Source: Oscillospiraceae bacterium (GTDB lineage: Bacteria > Bacillota > Clostridia > Oscillospirales > Acutalibacteraceae). From it: a stretch of DNA of 39,960 bases. Where the stretch lies: positions 1 to 39,960 of the forward strand of contig SVPX01000005.1 in assembly GCA_015065665.1 (NCBI GenBank). Direction: 5' to 3'. Position 1 is the first letter of the stretch. Every line of letters starts with the position of its first letter. The translations under genes and the position numbers were made by a program. Positions 14,543-24,100 of this stretch are shown one piece after another. A model generated the notes under the pieces. The model saw only the letters and a list, made by a program, of their open reading frames with translations, was not told where the DNA came from and searched no databases.

Positions 14543-15967
14543 ATGGGCGGTTTTTTCGGTGCAGTTTCTAAGAGAGACTGTGTTTTAGACGTGTTCTTCG
14601 GTGTTGACTATCACTCTCATCTGGGAACTTCCAGAGCGGGTATTGCAAGTTTTTCTGATGATGACGGTTTTCAGCGTCATATCCACAATATCGAGAACAC
14701 TCCTTTCAGAACAAAATTTGAAAATGACCTGGATAAAACAAAGGGCAGAGTTTGTATCGGTTGTATCAGCGATACAGGTCCCCAGCCCCTGCTGATTTAT
14801 TCTCACAACGGCATTTATTCTATCAGCATTGTGGGTGTAATCAATAACCAGGCTGCACTTGCACAGGAACTTCTGGATACAGGTAAGGTCCACTTTGGTG
14901 CTATGGGTGGCGGCAAGGTTAACGCAACAGAGCTTGTGGCAACACTCATCGACCAGAAGAAGGATTTTGCAGAGGGTATTGAGTATGCCCAGAGCCGAAT
15001 TGAAGGCTCCCTGTCAATCCTTATTATGACAGATAAAGAGGAACTTATTGTAGCTCGTGATAAGTGGGGACGTACACCGGTTGTCATCGGCAAGAATGAT
15101 GAAGGCCACTGTGTCAGCTTTGAGTCCTTTGCTTTCAAGAAACTGGGCTATTCAACTGTCAGAGAGATTGGAGCAGGTGAGATTGTAAAACTCACTGCAG
15201 AGGGTGAAGAAGTCCTCAGAGAGCCCAACAAGAAGATGAAAATCTGCTCTTTCCTCTGGACTTATTACGGTTATCCCAACTCCACCTATGAGGGTGTGAA
15301 TGTTGAGGTAATGAGAAATAAAAACGGCGAGATTATGGCTCGTGATGAGATGAAGAACGGCACCTACAAGGATGTGGATTTTGTGTGCGGTGTTCCTGAT
15401 TCAGGTATTCCTCACGCAATCGGCTACGCAAACTTCTGCGATAAACCCTTTGCCCGTCCTTTCATCAAGTACACTCCCACCTGGCCCAGAAGCTTTATGC
15501 CAAAAAACCAGAATGTGCGTAATCACGTTGCAAAGATGAAACTTATTCCTGTTGAGGAACTTATCGAGGGTAAGAAACTCCTCTTTGTTGACGATAGTAT
15601 CGTCCGCGGTACACAGCTGAGAGGTACAGTCAATTTCCTTTATGACAATGGTGCCGAGGAGGTTCATATGCGTTCTGCTTGTCCTCCCATTATGTACGGT
15701 TGTAAATATCTTAACTTCTCTTCCAGCACATCAGAAATGGACCTGCTCTCTCGCAAGATTATTATGGAACTTGAGGGCGAAGAGGGATTTGAACATCTGG
15801 AAGAATATGCATCAAGTACCACAGAGCGAGGCAGAAAAATGCGTGAGCTTATCTGTGAGAAATTTGGTTTCAAATCACTTGAGTTCCAGTCACTTGACGG
15901 AATGATTGAGGCTATCGGCCTGCCTGCAGATTGTGTCTGCACATATTGTTGGAACGGAAAGGAATAA
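14543..15967 (+). CDS. purF: Amidophosphoribosyltransferase-like PurF lacking the N-terminal cysteine
   Basis: PurF makes phosphoribosylamine from PRPP. The 474-residue protein has the Ntn-type N-terminal domain and the C-terminal PRPP-binding domain with FVDDSIVRGTQ (around residue 350). The chain begins MGGFFGAV where canonical enzymes have MCGIFG, so the nucleophilic Cys1 of the glutaminase is replaced by Gly. The usual QHRGQ box appears as HLGTSRAG, and the HNGNLTN box as VGVINNQ. The start is certain: TCGGAGGTG lies 7 bases upstream and no Cys codon is near. Either it uses free ammonia or another subunit supplies it; this is inference. Cysteines CTYC near the C-terminus might bind a metal. 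I believe relatives in Clostridia share this N-terminus, but I cannot check that here. Confidence 0.88.
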   Translation: MGGFFGAVSKRDCVLDVFFGVDYHSHLGTSRAGIASFSDDDGFQRHIHNIENTPFRTKFENDLDKTKGRVCIGCISDTGPQPLLIYSHNGIYSISIVGVINNQAALAQELLDTGKVHFGAMGGGKVNATELVATLIDQKKDFAEGIEYAQSRIEGSLSILIMTDKEELIVARDKWGRTPVVIGKNDEGHCVSFESFAFKKLGYSTVREIGAGEIVKLTAEGEEVLREPNKKMKICSFLWTYYGYPNSTYEGVNVEVMRNKNGEIMARDEMKNGTYKDVDFVCGVPDSGIPHAIGYANFCDKPFARPFIKYTPTWPRSFMPKNQNVRNHVAKMKLIPVEELIEGKKLLFVDDSIVRGTQLRGTVNFLYDNGAEEVHMRSACPPIMYGCKYLNFSSSTSEMDLLSRKIIMELEGEEGFEHLEEYASSTTERGRKMRELICEKFGFKSLEFQSLDGMIEAIGLPADCVCTYCWNGKE

Positions 15968-15973
15968 ATTATT

Positions 15974-17011
15974 ATGAGTAATTCTAGATCTGAAAGTTAC
16001 GCAGCAGCCGGTGTTGATATTACCGCAGGTTACAAGGCTGTTGAACTTATGAAAGCACACATCAAGCGTACCCGCAACGAGGGTTGCCTTGACGATGTAG
16101 GCGGCTTCGGCGGTTGCTTTGGTCTTCCCACAGGTATGGAAGAGCCTGTACTTGTTTCCGGTACAGACGGTTGCGGTACTAAGGTTAAACTTGCCATGCT
16201 CCTTGATAAGCACGACACGATCGGTATCGATGCAGTTGCAATGTGCGTAAACGATATTATCTGCTGTGGCGCAAAGCCCCTGTTCTTCCTTGACTATATC
16301 GCTTGTGGCAAGAACTTCCCCGAGAAGATTGCTACTATCGTTGGCGGTGTTGCAGAGGGCTGCGTACAGTCAGGTGCCGCTCTCATCGGCGGTGAAACTG
16401 CAGAGCATCCCGGTCTTATGCCTGTTGATGACTACGACCTGGCAGGTTTTGCAGTAGGCATTGTTGACAAGAAGAAAATGATTGACAACTCCCAGGTTAA
16501 AGCAGGAGACGCTATCATCGCTCTCAAATCCAGCGGTGTTCACTCCAACGGCTTCTCCCTTGTAAGAAAGGTATTTGACGTTGACAATGCAGACCTTAAC
16601 AAGACCTATGATGAGCTGGGCGGTAAGTCTCTGGGCGAGACACTCCTTACACCTACAAAGATTTATGTTAAGTCTGTACTTGCTCTTATAGAGCAGATGA
16701 ATGTTAAGGCAATCTCCCACATTACAGGCGGCGGCTTCTACGAGAACATTCCCCGTTCACTCCCCAAGGGACTGTCTGCAAAAATCAAGACAGAGGATGT
16801 TCAGATTCTTCCTATCTTCAAACTCATTCAGCAGGTTGGCGATATTCCCGAGAGAGATATGTTCAACACATTCAATATGGGTGTTGGTATGAGCATTGTT
16901 GTTGATAAGGAAAACGCACAGAAGGCAGTTGAGATTCTGAGTGTAAACGGTGAAGAGGCTTACATCCTGGGCGAGGTTGTAGAGTCTGACGAGGGTGTTA
17001 TCTTATGGTAA
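15974..17011 (+). CDS. purM: AIR synthetase (phosphoribosylformylglycinamidine cyclo-ligase)
   Basis: PurM closes FGAM to AIR with ATP. The 345-residue length is normal. Motifs: YAAAGVDITAG (9-19), GTDGCGTK (about 63-70), DAVAMCVNDI (about 83-92), GGETAEHPG (about 138-146) and SSGVHSNGFSL (about 190-200). It starts 6 bases after the purF stop, behind GGAAAGGAA, and its end overlaps purN by 7 bases, which suggests translational coupling. Confidence 0.96.
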   Translation: MSNSRSESYAAAGVDITAGYKAVELMKAHIKRTRNEGCLDDVGGFGGCFGLPTGMEEPVLVSGTDGCGTKVKLAMLLDKHDTIGIDAVAMCVNDIICCGAKPLFFLDYIACGKNFPEKIATIVGGVAEGCVQSGAALIGGETAEHPGLMPVDDYDLAGFAVGIVDKKKMIDNSQVKAGDAIIALKSSGVHSNGFSLVRKVFDVDNADLNKTYDELGGKSLGETLLTPTKIYVKSVLALIEQMNVKAISHITGGGFYENIPRSLPKGLSAKIKTEDVQILPIFKLIQQVGDIPERDMFNTFNMGVGMSIVVDKENAQKAVEILSVNGEEAYILGEVVESDEGVILW

Positions 17012-17619
17012 GTGATAAGAAGGTGCGTATTGCCGTACTGGTTTCCGGTGGCGGCACAAATCTTCAGGCACTTATTGACTCACAGAAAAGCGGCGTTATA
17101 AAAAGCGGCGAGATTGTACTTGTGCTTTCCAACAAAGCAGATGCTTATTCTCTTGAGAGAGCAAGGAATGCAGGTATTCCCGCTGTGGCTGTTACAAAGG
17201 CTGAGTTTGGTGCTGACTTTGAGAATAAGATTATAAAAACCCTTGAGGAGAATAACATTGACCTGATTGTACTTGCAGGTTTTATGTGCATTCTTTCAAA
17301 GGATTTTACAGACAGATATAAAAACAGAATTATCAATATTCACCCCTCACTTATTCCTGCATTTTGCGGAGAGGGCTTCTACGGACTGAGAGTTCATAGA
17401 GCTGCCCTTGAAAAGGGAGTTAAAGTGTCCGGTGCAACAGTTCATTTTGTGAACGAAATTCCTGACGGCGGCGAGATTATTATGCAGAAAGCCGTTGAGG
17501 TAATGGAGGGGGATACCCCCGAAACTCTCAGTGCAAGAATTCTGGAGAATGCAGAGTGGAAGATTCTGCCTCTTTCAACAGAACTTGTATGCGAGAAAAT
17601 TCTTAATAACCAAATCTGA
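17005..17619 (+). CDS. purN: Phosphoribosylglycinamide formyltransferase (folate dependent)
   Basis: PurN transfers a formyl group from 10-formyl-tetrahydrofolate to GAR. The 204 residues carry VSGGGTNLQAL (13-23), VLAGFMCIL (about 91-99), IINIHPSLIPAF with catalytic Asn and His (about 112-123), and an acidic PDGGEII (about 154). It uses the same one-carbon donor whose shortage raises ZTP, which fits the riboswitch upstream. It overlaps purM by 7 bases. Confidence 0.95.
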   Translation: MVSDKKVRIAVLVSGGGTNLQALIDSQKSGVIKSGEIVLVLSNKADAYSLERARNAGIPAVAVTKAEFGADFENKIIKTLEENNIDLIVLAGFMCILSKDFTDRYKNRIINIHPSLIPAFCGEGFYGLRVHRAALEKGVKVSGATVHFVNEIPDGGEIIMQKAVEVMEGDTPETLSARILENAEWKILPLSTELVCEKILNNQI

Positions 17620-17648
17620 TTTTTATATAGAGAGAAGGAGACAAACCA

Positions 17649-18368
17649 ATGGATATCTATAAGATTAATTGTATCAAAGAACTTCTGAGCAGTAACACAT
17701 ACCCCGGCAGAGGCATTATCATCGGTAAATCCGATGACGGCAAAAAGGCAGTAACCGCTTACTTCATTATGGGCAGAAGCGACAACAGCCGTAACAGAGT
17801 TTTCATCGAGAATGGCGATGAGGTTATCATTCATCCCTTTGATGCTTCCAAGGTAGAGGACCCTTCTCTCATTATTTACTCTCCCATAAGAGTATATGAG
17901 AACAAACTGATTGTTACAAACGGTGACCAGACAGACACAGTTTACGATGGCCTTGCATCCGGTATGAGCTTTGAGGATGCACTTACTCAGCGTGAGTTTG
18001 AGCCTGATGCTCCCAACTTCACACCCCGAATCAGCGGTATGATTACATTTGACGAGAATGACTTTACATACAAGATGAACATTCTCAAGAGTGCAGATAA
18101 AGAGGGTACAGCTTGTAACCGCTTTAACTACTCTTACAAGGCACTTGCAGGTCTTGGTCACTTTATCCACACTTATGTGTGTGACGGCAATCCCATCCCC
18201 ACATTCCAGGGTGAGCCTGAGAGAGTATACATTCCCTCTGATATTGACGAGTTCACCCAGGCAATCTGGAGTACTCTCAACGAGCAGAACAAGATTTCTC
18301 TCTATGTTCGCTTTGTTGACCTTGAGACAGGGGACGTAGAGAACAGAATGATTAACAAGAACGCTTAA
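17649..18368 (+). CDS. purO: IMP cyclohydrolase, PurO family
   Basis: PurO-type IMP cyclohydrolase closes FAICAR to IMP. The 239-residue protein shows the family start NTYPGRGIIIG (about 16-26) and AYFIMGRSDNSRNRVF (about 37-52). This family was first described in archaea and is unrelated to the cyclohydrolase half of PurH. It sits directly before a transformylase that lacks that half, so the two genes together replace bifunctional PurH. AGAAGGAGA precedes the ATG; the gap to purN is 29 bases. Confidence 0.9.
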   Translation: MDIYKINCIKELLSSNTYPGRGIIIGKSDDGKKAVTAYFIMGRSDNSRNRVFIENGDEVIIHPFDASKVEDPSLIIYSPIRVYENKLIVTNGDQTDTVYDGLASGMSFEDALTQREFEPDAPNFTPRISGMITFDENDFTYKMNILKSADKEGTACNRFNYSYKALAGLGHFIHTYVCDGNPIPTFQGEPERVYIPSDIDEFTQAIWSTLNEQNKISLYVRFVDLETGDVENRMINKNA

Positions 18369-18392
18369 CCCAAAGCATTAAGGAGAATGAAA

Positions 18393-19577
18393 ATGAAAGA
18401 GTTTGAACTTAAATACGGTTGTAACCCCAACCAGAAACCCTCAAAGATTTATATGACAGACGGCAGAGAACTTCCTATCGAGATTCTCTCCGGCAGACCC
18501 GGTTACATCAACTTCCTTGATGCATTCAACAGCTGGCAGCTGGTAAAGGAAATCAAAGAGGCAACAGGTATGGTTGCTGCAACATCCTTCAAGCACGTAA
18601 GCCCCACATCTGCAGCAGTAGGACTTCCTCTCTCAGATGCTCTGAAGAAGGCTTGTTTTGTTGATGACATTGAGGGACTTGACGAGTCACCCCTTGCTTG
18701 TGCTTATGCAAGAGCAAGAGGCACAGACAGAATGTCCTCTTTTGGTGACTGGATTGCACTTTCTGATGTTTGCGACCTGAAAACCGCAGAACTCATCAAG
18801 CGTGAGGTATCCGATGGTGTTATCGCTCCCGGATACACAGACGAGGCACTTGAGGTTCTCAAGTCCAAGCGTAAGGGCAACTACAATATCGTAAAAATCG
18901 ATCCCGACTATGTTCCTCAGGAGATCGAGACAAAGATGGTTTACGGTATCACATTCGAGCAGGGCAGAAACAACTTTGAAATCAACAATGCTCTCCTTGA
19001 GAATATCGTAACACAGAACAAAGAAATTCCCGAGAGTGCAAAGCGCGACCTTATCATCGCTCTTATCACTCTGAAATATACACAGTCCAACTCCGTATGC
19101 TATGCTAAGGACGGTCAGGCAATCGGTGTTGGCGCAGGTCAGCAGTCCAGAATCCATTGCACACGTCTTGCAGGTAACAAGGCTGATATCTGGCATCTTC
19201 GTCAGCACGAGAAGGTTCTGAACCTTCCCTTCAAGCCTGAGGTTGGCAGACCTGAGAGAGATAACGCAATTGATGTTTATATCTCTGACGACAGTGACGA
19301 TGTACTGGCAGACGGCATCTGGGAGCAGTTCTTCACAGAGAAGCCTGCAGAGTTCACAAAGGCTGAGAAGAGAGCATACCTTGATTCCATCACAGGTGTT
19401 GCACTTGGCTCAGATGCATTCTTCCCCTTCGGTGATAACATCGACCGTGCAAAGCGCTCAGGTGTATCCTATATTGCTGAGCCCGGCGGCTCTATCCGTG
19501 ACCAGATTGTTATTGATACCTGCGACAAGTACGGTATCGCAATGGCATTCACAGGAATGAGACTGTTCCATCACTAA
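18393..19577 (+). CDS. purH: AICAR transformylase, stand-alone (PurH C-terminal domain only)
   Basis: This enzyme formylates AICAR with 10-formyl-tetrahydrofolate to FAICAR. The 394 residues correspond to the transformylase part of PurH. The catalytic SFKHVSPTSAA (about 67-77) and PGGSIRDQ near the C-terminus are visible; the MGS-like IMP cyclohydrolase domain is missing. PurO, encoded just upstream, supplies that activity. I prefer ATG 18393 because AGGAG lies 7 bases upstream; the ATG at 18387 is only one base from it. It is followed by a repeat cluster that separates it from purD. Confidence 0.93.
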   Translation: MKEFELKYGCNPNQKPSKIYMTDGRELPIEILSGRPGYINFLDAFNSWQLVKEIKEATGMVAATSFKHVSPTSAAVGLPLSDALKKACFVDDIEGLDESPLACAYARARGTDRMSSFGDWIALSDVCDLKTAELIKREVSDGVIAPGYTDEALEVLKSKRKGNYNIVKIDPDYVPQEIETKMVYGITFEQGRNNFEINNALLENIVTQNKEIPESAKRDLIIALITLKYTQSNSVCYAKDGQAIGVGAGQQSRIHCTRLAGNKADIWHLRQHEKVLNLPFKPEVGRPERDNAIDVYISDDSDDVLADGIWEQFFTEKPAEFTKAEKRAYLDSITGVALGSDAFFPFGDNIDRAKRSGVSYIAEPGGSIRDQIVIDTCDKYGIAMAFTGMRLFHH

Positions 19578-19581
19578 TCAT

Positions 19582-19789
19582 AGGCTTCTCCTTGAGGAAA
19601 CTCCCTTGATAAGGGAGATGTCTGCAACGCAGACAGAGGGTTTGCCGTTCCTGCAAGGAGAAGCTGTCACCGCAGGTGACTGATGAGGTGTAGGACACTT
19701 CAGTGTCCGTTATACAGGTGAGATTACTGGTGAGTATTTACACCTCATCCGCCTCACTATGTTCGGCACCTTCCCCTCAAGGGGAAGGC
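19582..19789 (+). repeat. MITE-like palindromic repeat, copy A (with nested insert)
   Basis: This non-coding repeat starts with AGGCTTCTCCTTGAGGA and ends with CACCTTCCCCTCAAGGGGAAGGC. Internally, GATGAGGTGTAGGACAC and CACCTCATCC form an inverted pair. The same blocks in the same order occur in reverse orientation at 37316-37470. Without the nested insert, copy A is about 150 bases and copy B 155. No open frame is present. It is inserted between purH and purD inside the purine operon and contains no T-tract terminator, so read-through is likely. Confidence 0.88.
19598..19654 (+). repeat. Second repeat type nested in MITE copy A
   Basis: Two hairpins, CTCCCTT/AAGGGAG (19601-19617) and GTCTGC/GCAGAC (19620-19634), split the palindrome GCTTCTCCTT...AAGGAGAAGC (19584-19593, 19655-19664). 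Copy B of the outer repeat has the palindrome uninterrupted. AGGA appears on both sides of the insert but once in copy B, consistent with a 4-base target duplication. Confidence 0.7.
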
Positions 19790-19833
19790 GTAATCAGTGA
19801 TCAGATAAAAAAGAATTAACAGAGGTGAAACCT

Positions 19834-21105
19834 ATGAGAATAATGGTAGTAGGTGGCGGTGGCAGAGAACACGCCATCATAAAAAAACTCAGCGAAAGCC
19901 CCAGAGTTACTGAGATTTTCGCATTGCCCGGCAACGGCGCTATCGCATCCCTTGCAACCTGCGTTAATATCGGTGCCAAGGATATCGAGGGTATTGTAAA
20001 GTTTGCAAAGGAGAATAACATCCAGTTTGCTGTTGTTGCTCCTGATGATCCCCTGGTGCTTGGTGCTGTTGATGCTCTCCACAAAGAGGGTATTCCTTGC
20101 TTCGGTCCTGAGAGTAAGGCAGCTATTATTGAGGGCAGCAAAATCTTCTCCAAGAATATGATGAAAGAAGCAGGTATTCCTACTGCTGAGTACGAAACCT
20201 TCCATAATATGGATGATGCACTTGCTTATCTTGAAAACTGTGCTATCCCTGTTGTTATCAAGGCTGACGGTCTTGCACTTGGCAAGGGTGTTGTTATTGC
20301 AATGACTCGTGACGAGGCAAAGCAGGCTGTCAGAGAGATGATGGAGGACAAGGTGTTTGGGGACTCCGGCAGCAACATTGTTATCGAGGAATTCCTTACA
20401 GGTCCCGAGGTTTCTGTTCTTTCTTTCACAGACGGCAATGTGGTTGTTCCCATGGTTTCATCTATGGACCACAAGCGTATCGGCAACGATGACACAGGAC
20501 TTAATACAGGCGGTATGGGTACAATTGCTCCCAACCCCTACTATACACAGGAAATCGCCGACAGATGTATGAAAGAAATCTTCCTTCCCACAATGGAGGC
20601 TATGAATAAACTGGGCAGAACCTTCAAGGGTTGCCTCTACTTTGGTCTTATGATTACAGAGCAGGGTCCCAAGGTTATCGAGTATAACTGCCGTTTCGGT
20701 GACCCCGAGACACAGGTTGTACTGCCCCTCCTTAAGACTGACCTCTTTGATATTATGGAGGCAGTTGAAAACGGCACACTCAAAGATATCAATGTTGAGT
20801 TCAAGGATGAGAGTGCTTGTTGTGTTGTTATGGCGTCTGAGGGTTATCCCAAGAAGTACGCAACAGGATATGAGATTACATACGATATGGACCTGGAAGC
20901 AGAAATTTATGTTGCAGGTGCAAAGGCTGAGGATGGCAGACTTTATACAGCAGGCGGCAGAGTTCTGGGTGTTGTATGCACAGCGCAGAACCTCTCACTT
21001 GCAGTTGAGAAGGCATACCGTGAGGTAGAGAAGGTTCACTTTGAGAATGCTTACTACCGCTCTGATATCGGCAAAAAAGCACTTAAGGTTCTGGAGGAAA
21101 ACTAA
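19834..21105 (+). CDS. purD: Phosphoribosylamine-glycine ligase (GAR synthetase)
   Basis: PurD joins phosphoribosylamine and glycine with ATP. The 423-residue ATP-grasp protein shows VVGGGGREHAI (5-15), LPGNGAIA (about 32-39), VVIKADGLALGKGVV (about 138-152), NTGGMGTIAPNP (about 225-236) and RFGDPETQVVLP (about 287-298). ATG 19834 with AGAGGTG 6 bases upstream is the start; the GTG three codons earlier overlaps the ribosome site. Only one base separates it from purL. Confidence 0.96.
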   Translation: MRIMVVGGGGREHAIIKKLSESPRVTEIFALPGNGAIASLATCVNIGAKDIEGIVKFAKENNIQFAVVAPDDPLVLGAVDALHKEGIPCFGPESKAAIIEGSKIFSKNMMKEAGIPTAEYETFHNMDDALAYLENCAIPVVIKADGLALGKGVVIAMTRDEAKQAVREMMEDKVFGDSGSNIVIEEFLTGPEVSVLSFTDGNVVVPMVSSMDHKRIGNDDTGLNTGGMGTIAPNPYYTQEIADRCMKEIFLPTMEAMNKLGRTFKGCLYFGLMITEQGPKVIEYNCRFGDPETQVVLPLLKTDLFDIMEAVENGTLKDINVEFKDESACCVVMASEGYPKKYATGYEITYDMDLEAEIYVAGAKAEDGRLYTAGGRVLGVVCTAQNLSLAVEKAYREVEKVHFENAYYRSDIGKKALKVLEEN

Positions 21106-21106
21106 A

Positions 21107-24100
21107 ATGGTATACAGATTATATGTAGAAAAGAAAGAGGGACTTACTGCTGAGGCACAGTCTCTCAGAAATGAAATTAACAACCTGTTGATGATAAAGT
21201 CTCTCACAGACCTTCGTGTTATCAACAGATACGATGTAGAGAATATTGACAAGGACCTCTTTGATTATGCAAAGACTACTGTATTCTCTGAGCCTCAGCT
21301 TGATAATATAAGCTCTGAGCTTCCCGATACATCTGATTGCATCGTTTTTGCAACTGAGTATCTCCCCGGTCAGTTTGACCAGAGAGCAGACTCTGCTGCA
21401 CAGTGTATCCAGCTTATCTCTCAGTGTGAGCGTCCCACAGTCCGTACAGCAAAGGTTTTCTTGCTTTACGGCAATGTTACAGAGGAAGAGCTTTCTGTTA
21501 TCAAGAACTTCATTATCAACCCTGTTGAGAGCCGCGAGGCACAGCTTGAGACCTACGACTCCCTTGCATTTGAGTGCGAGATTCCCGAGGGGGTAGAGAC
21601 TCTCACAGGCTTCTGCAAACTGGACAAAACAGGTCTTGCAGAGTTTGTAGAGAAGTATGGTCTTGCTATGGATGCAGACGATATCGAGTTCTGCCAGAAC
21701 TACTTTATCTCTGAGGACAGAGATCCCACAATCACAGAAATCAGAATGATTGACACATACTGGTCTGACCACTGCCGTCACACCACATTCCTTACAAATA
21801 TTGACAACGTTACATTCTGTGACGAACTTCTGGAGGGTGCATACAACAGATACCTTCAGACACGTGAGGCTATGGGCAGAACAGAAAAGCCCAAGTCACT
21901 TATGGATATTGCAACTCTTGCTGCAAAGTTCCTTCGTGCAGAGGGCAAACTCCCGAATCTTGACGAGTCCGAAGAAATCAACGCTTGTACAGTAAAAATC
22001 AAGGTTGAGATTGATGGCAAAGAGGAAGACTGGCTCCTCCTCTTCAAGAACGAAACTCACAATCACCCCACAGAAATCGAGCCTTTCGGTGGTGCGGCTA
22101 CATGTATAGGCGGTGCTATCCGTGATCCCCTTTCAGGCCGTTCCTATGTATATGGTGCAATGCGTGTAACAGGTGCAGCTGACCCCACAGTTCCCGTTGC
22201 TGATACAATCGAGGGTAAGCTCTCTCAGAGAAAGATTGTTACAACTGCTGCTGCAGGTTACAGCTCCTACGGTAACCAGATTGGTCTTGCAACAGGCATT
22301 GTTGACGAGCTTTATCACCCCGGCTATATGGCAAAGCGTATGGAAATCGGCGCAGTTATTGCGGCTGCTCCCCAGGAGAATGTTCGCCGCGAAGTTCCTG
22401 CTCCAGGCGATGTAGTTATCCTCCTTGGCGGTAAGACAGGCCGTGACGGTTGCGGCGGTGCTACAGGTTCTTCCAAGTCTCACACACTTTCTTCTATAGA
22501 GACCTGCTCTGCTGAGGTTCAGAAGGGTAATGCTCCCGAAGAAAGAAAACTCCAGAGACTTTTCAGAAACAAAGAAGCATCCCTCCTTATCAAGCGTTGT
22601 AACGACTTTGGTGCAGGCGGTGTTTCCGTTGCTATCGGTGAACTTGCAGATGGTCTTAAGATTAACCTGAATGCAGTTCCCAAGAAGTACGAAGGTCTTG
22701 ACGGCACAGAACTTGCAATCAGCGAATCTCAGGAGAGAATGGCTGTTGTAGTTGAGCCCGGCGATGTAGAAAAATTCAAGGCTCTTGCTGCTGCAGAAAA
22801 CCTTGAGGCAACTATTGTTGCTGAGGTTACCGAGGAACCCAGACTTGTTATGACATGGGGTGACAAGGCAATCGTAAACCTTTCCAGAGAATTCCTTAAC
22901 TCCAACGGTGCTGAAAAGCACATTGATATTGCTCCCGCTGCTCCTGTTCTTTACAAGAAAGAAGCAGGTGAGAGCTTCACAGAAAATATGAAAGCTCTTG
23001 TAGCAGATCTTAACGTTTGCTCCAAGCGCGGTCTTTCTGAGAGATTCGACTCCACCATCGGCGCAGGTACAGTTCTGATGCCCTTCGGCGGTAAGTACCA
23101 GAGAACTCCCATTCAGGCTATGGTTAACAAGGTTTCTGTTGAGCGTAAGCATACAGATACAGTTTCCTTTATGTCCTGGGGCTTCAACCCCTTTGTAAGC
23201 GAGAAGAGCCCCTACCACGGTGCATATCTTGCAGTTGTTGAGTCCCTTGCAAAACTGGTTGCAACAGGCGGCTCTATGGACGGTGCTTACCTTACATTCC
23301 AGGAGTACTTTGAGAGCCCCCGTACTGACGCACAGCGTTGGGGCAAACCCCTCTCTGCACTTCTCGGTGCTTTTGATGCACAGCTTGACTTTGAGATTGC
23401 ATCCATCGGCGGTAAGGACTCTATGAGCGGTAGTTTCGAGAATATCGATGTACCTCCCACACTTGTTTCCTTTGCTGTTACAACAGGCAATGTAAAGACT
23501 GTTACATCTCCTGAGTTCAAGGGCGCAGGCCACAAGGTAGTTCTCCTTACACCTCAGTTTAATAAGTACGGTCTCCCTGATAAGGACAGCCAGAAGGAAG
23601 TATTTGCAACTGTTGAAAAACTCATCCGTGATGGCAAGGTTCTTGCAGCATATACACCCGGCTTTGGCGGTATTGCAGAGGCTGTATATAAAATGGCAAT
23701 CGGTAACGGCATCGGCTTTGAGTTTGCAGATGGCATTACAAGCGAAGAAATCTTTGATTGCTGCTACGGCGGTTTTGTGCTTGAACTTGCTGATGATACA
23801 CAGGTAGGCTCGGTGCTGGGTACAACAACTGATGCAACTGAAATCAGATTCGGCGGTGAGGCTGTTTCCGTAACTGCTCTTTCCGACCTTTACGAGAATA
23901 AGCTGGAGGATGTATTCAGCTGTAACATCGACCAGGGCAAGAGAGAAATCCCCACTCTGAACTTTGACGGCAAGGCACAGATTGCTCCTGCAATCAAGGT
24001 TGCAAAACCCAAGGTGCTTATTCCCGTATTCCCCGGCACAAACTGTGAGTATGACTCTGCAAAGGTTATGCGTGACGCAGGTGCTGAGGCTGAGATTATA

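Noticed and set aside
22133-23533. 466-codon minus-strand open frame
   Set aside because: It is antisense to well-conserved purL, lacks a ribosome site and has no protein family features.
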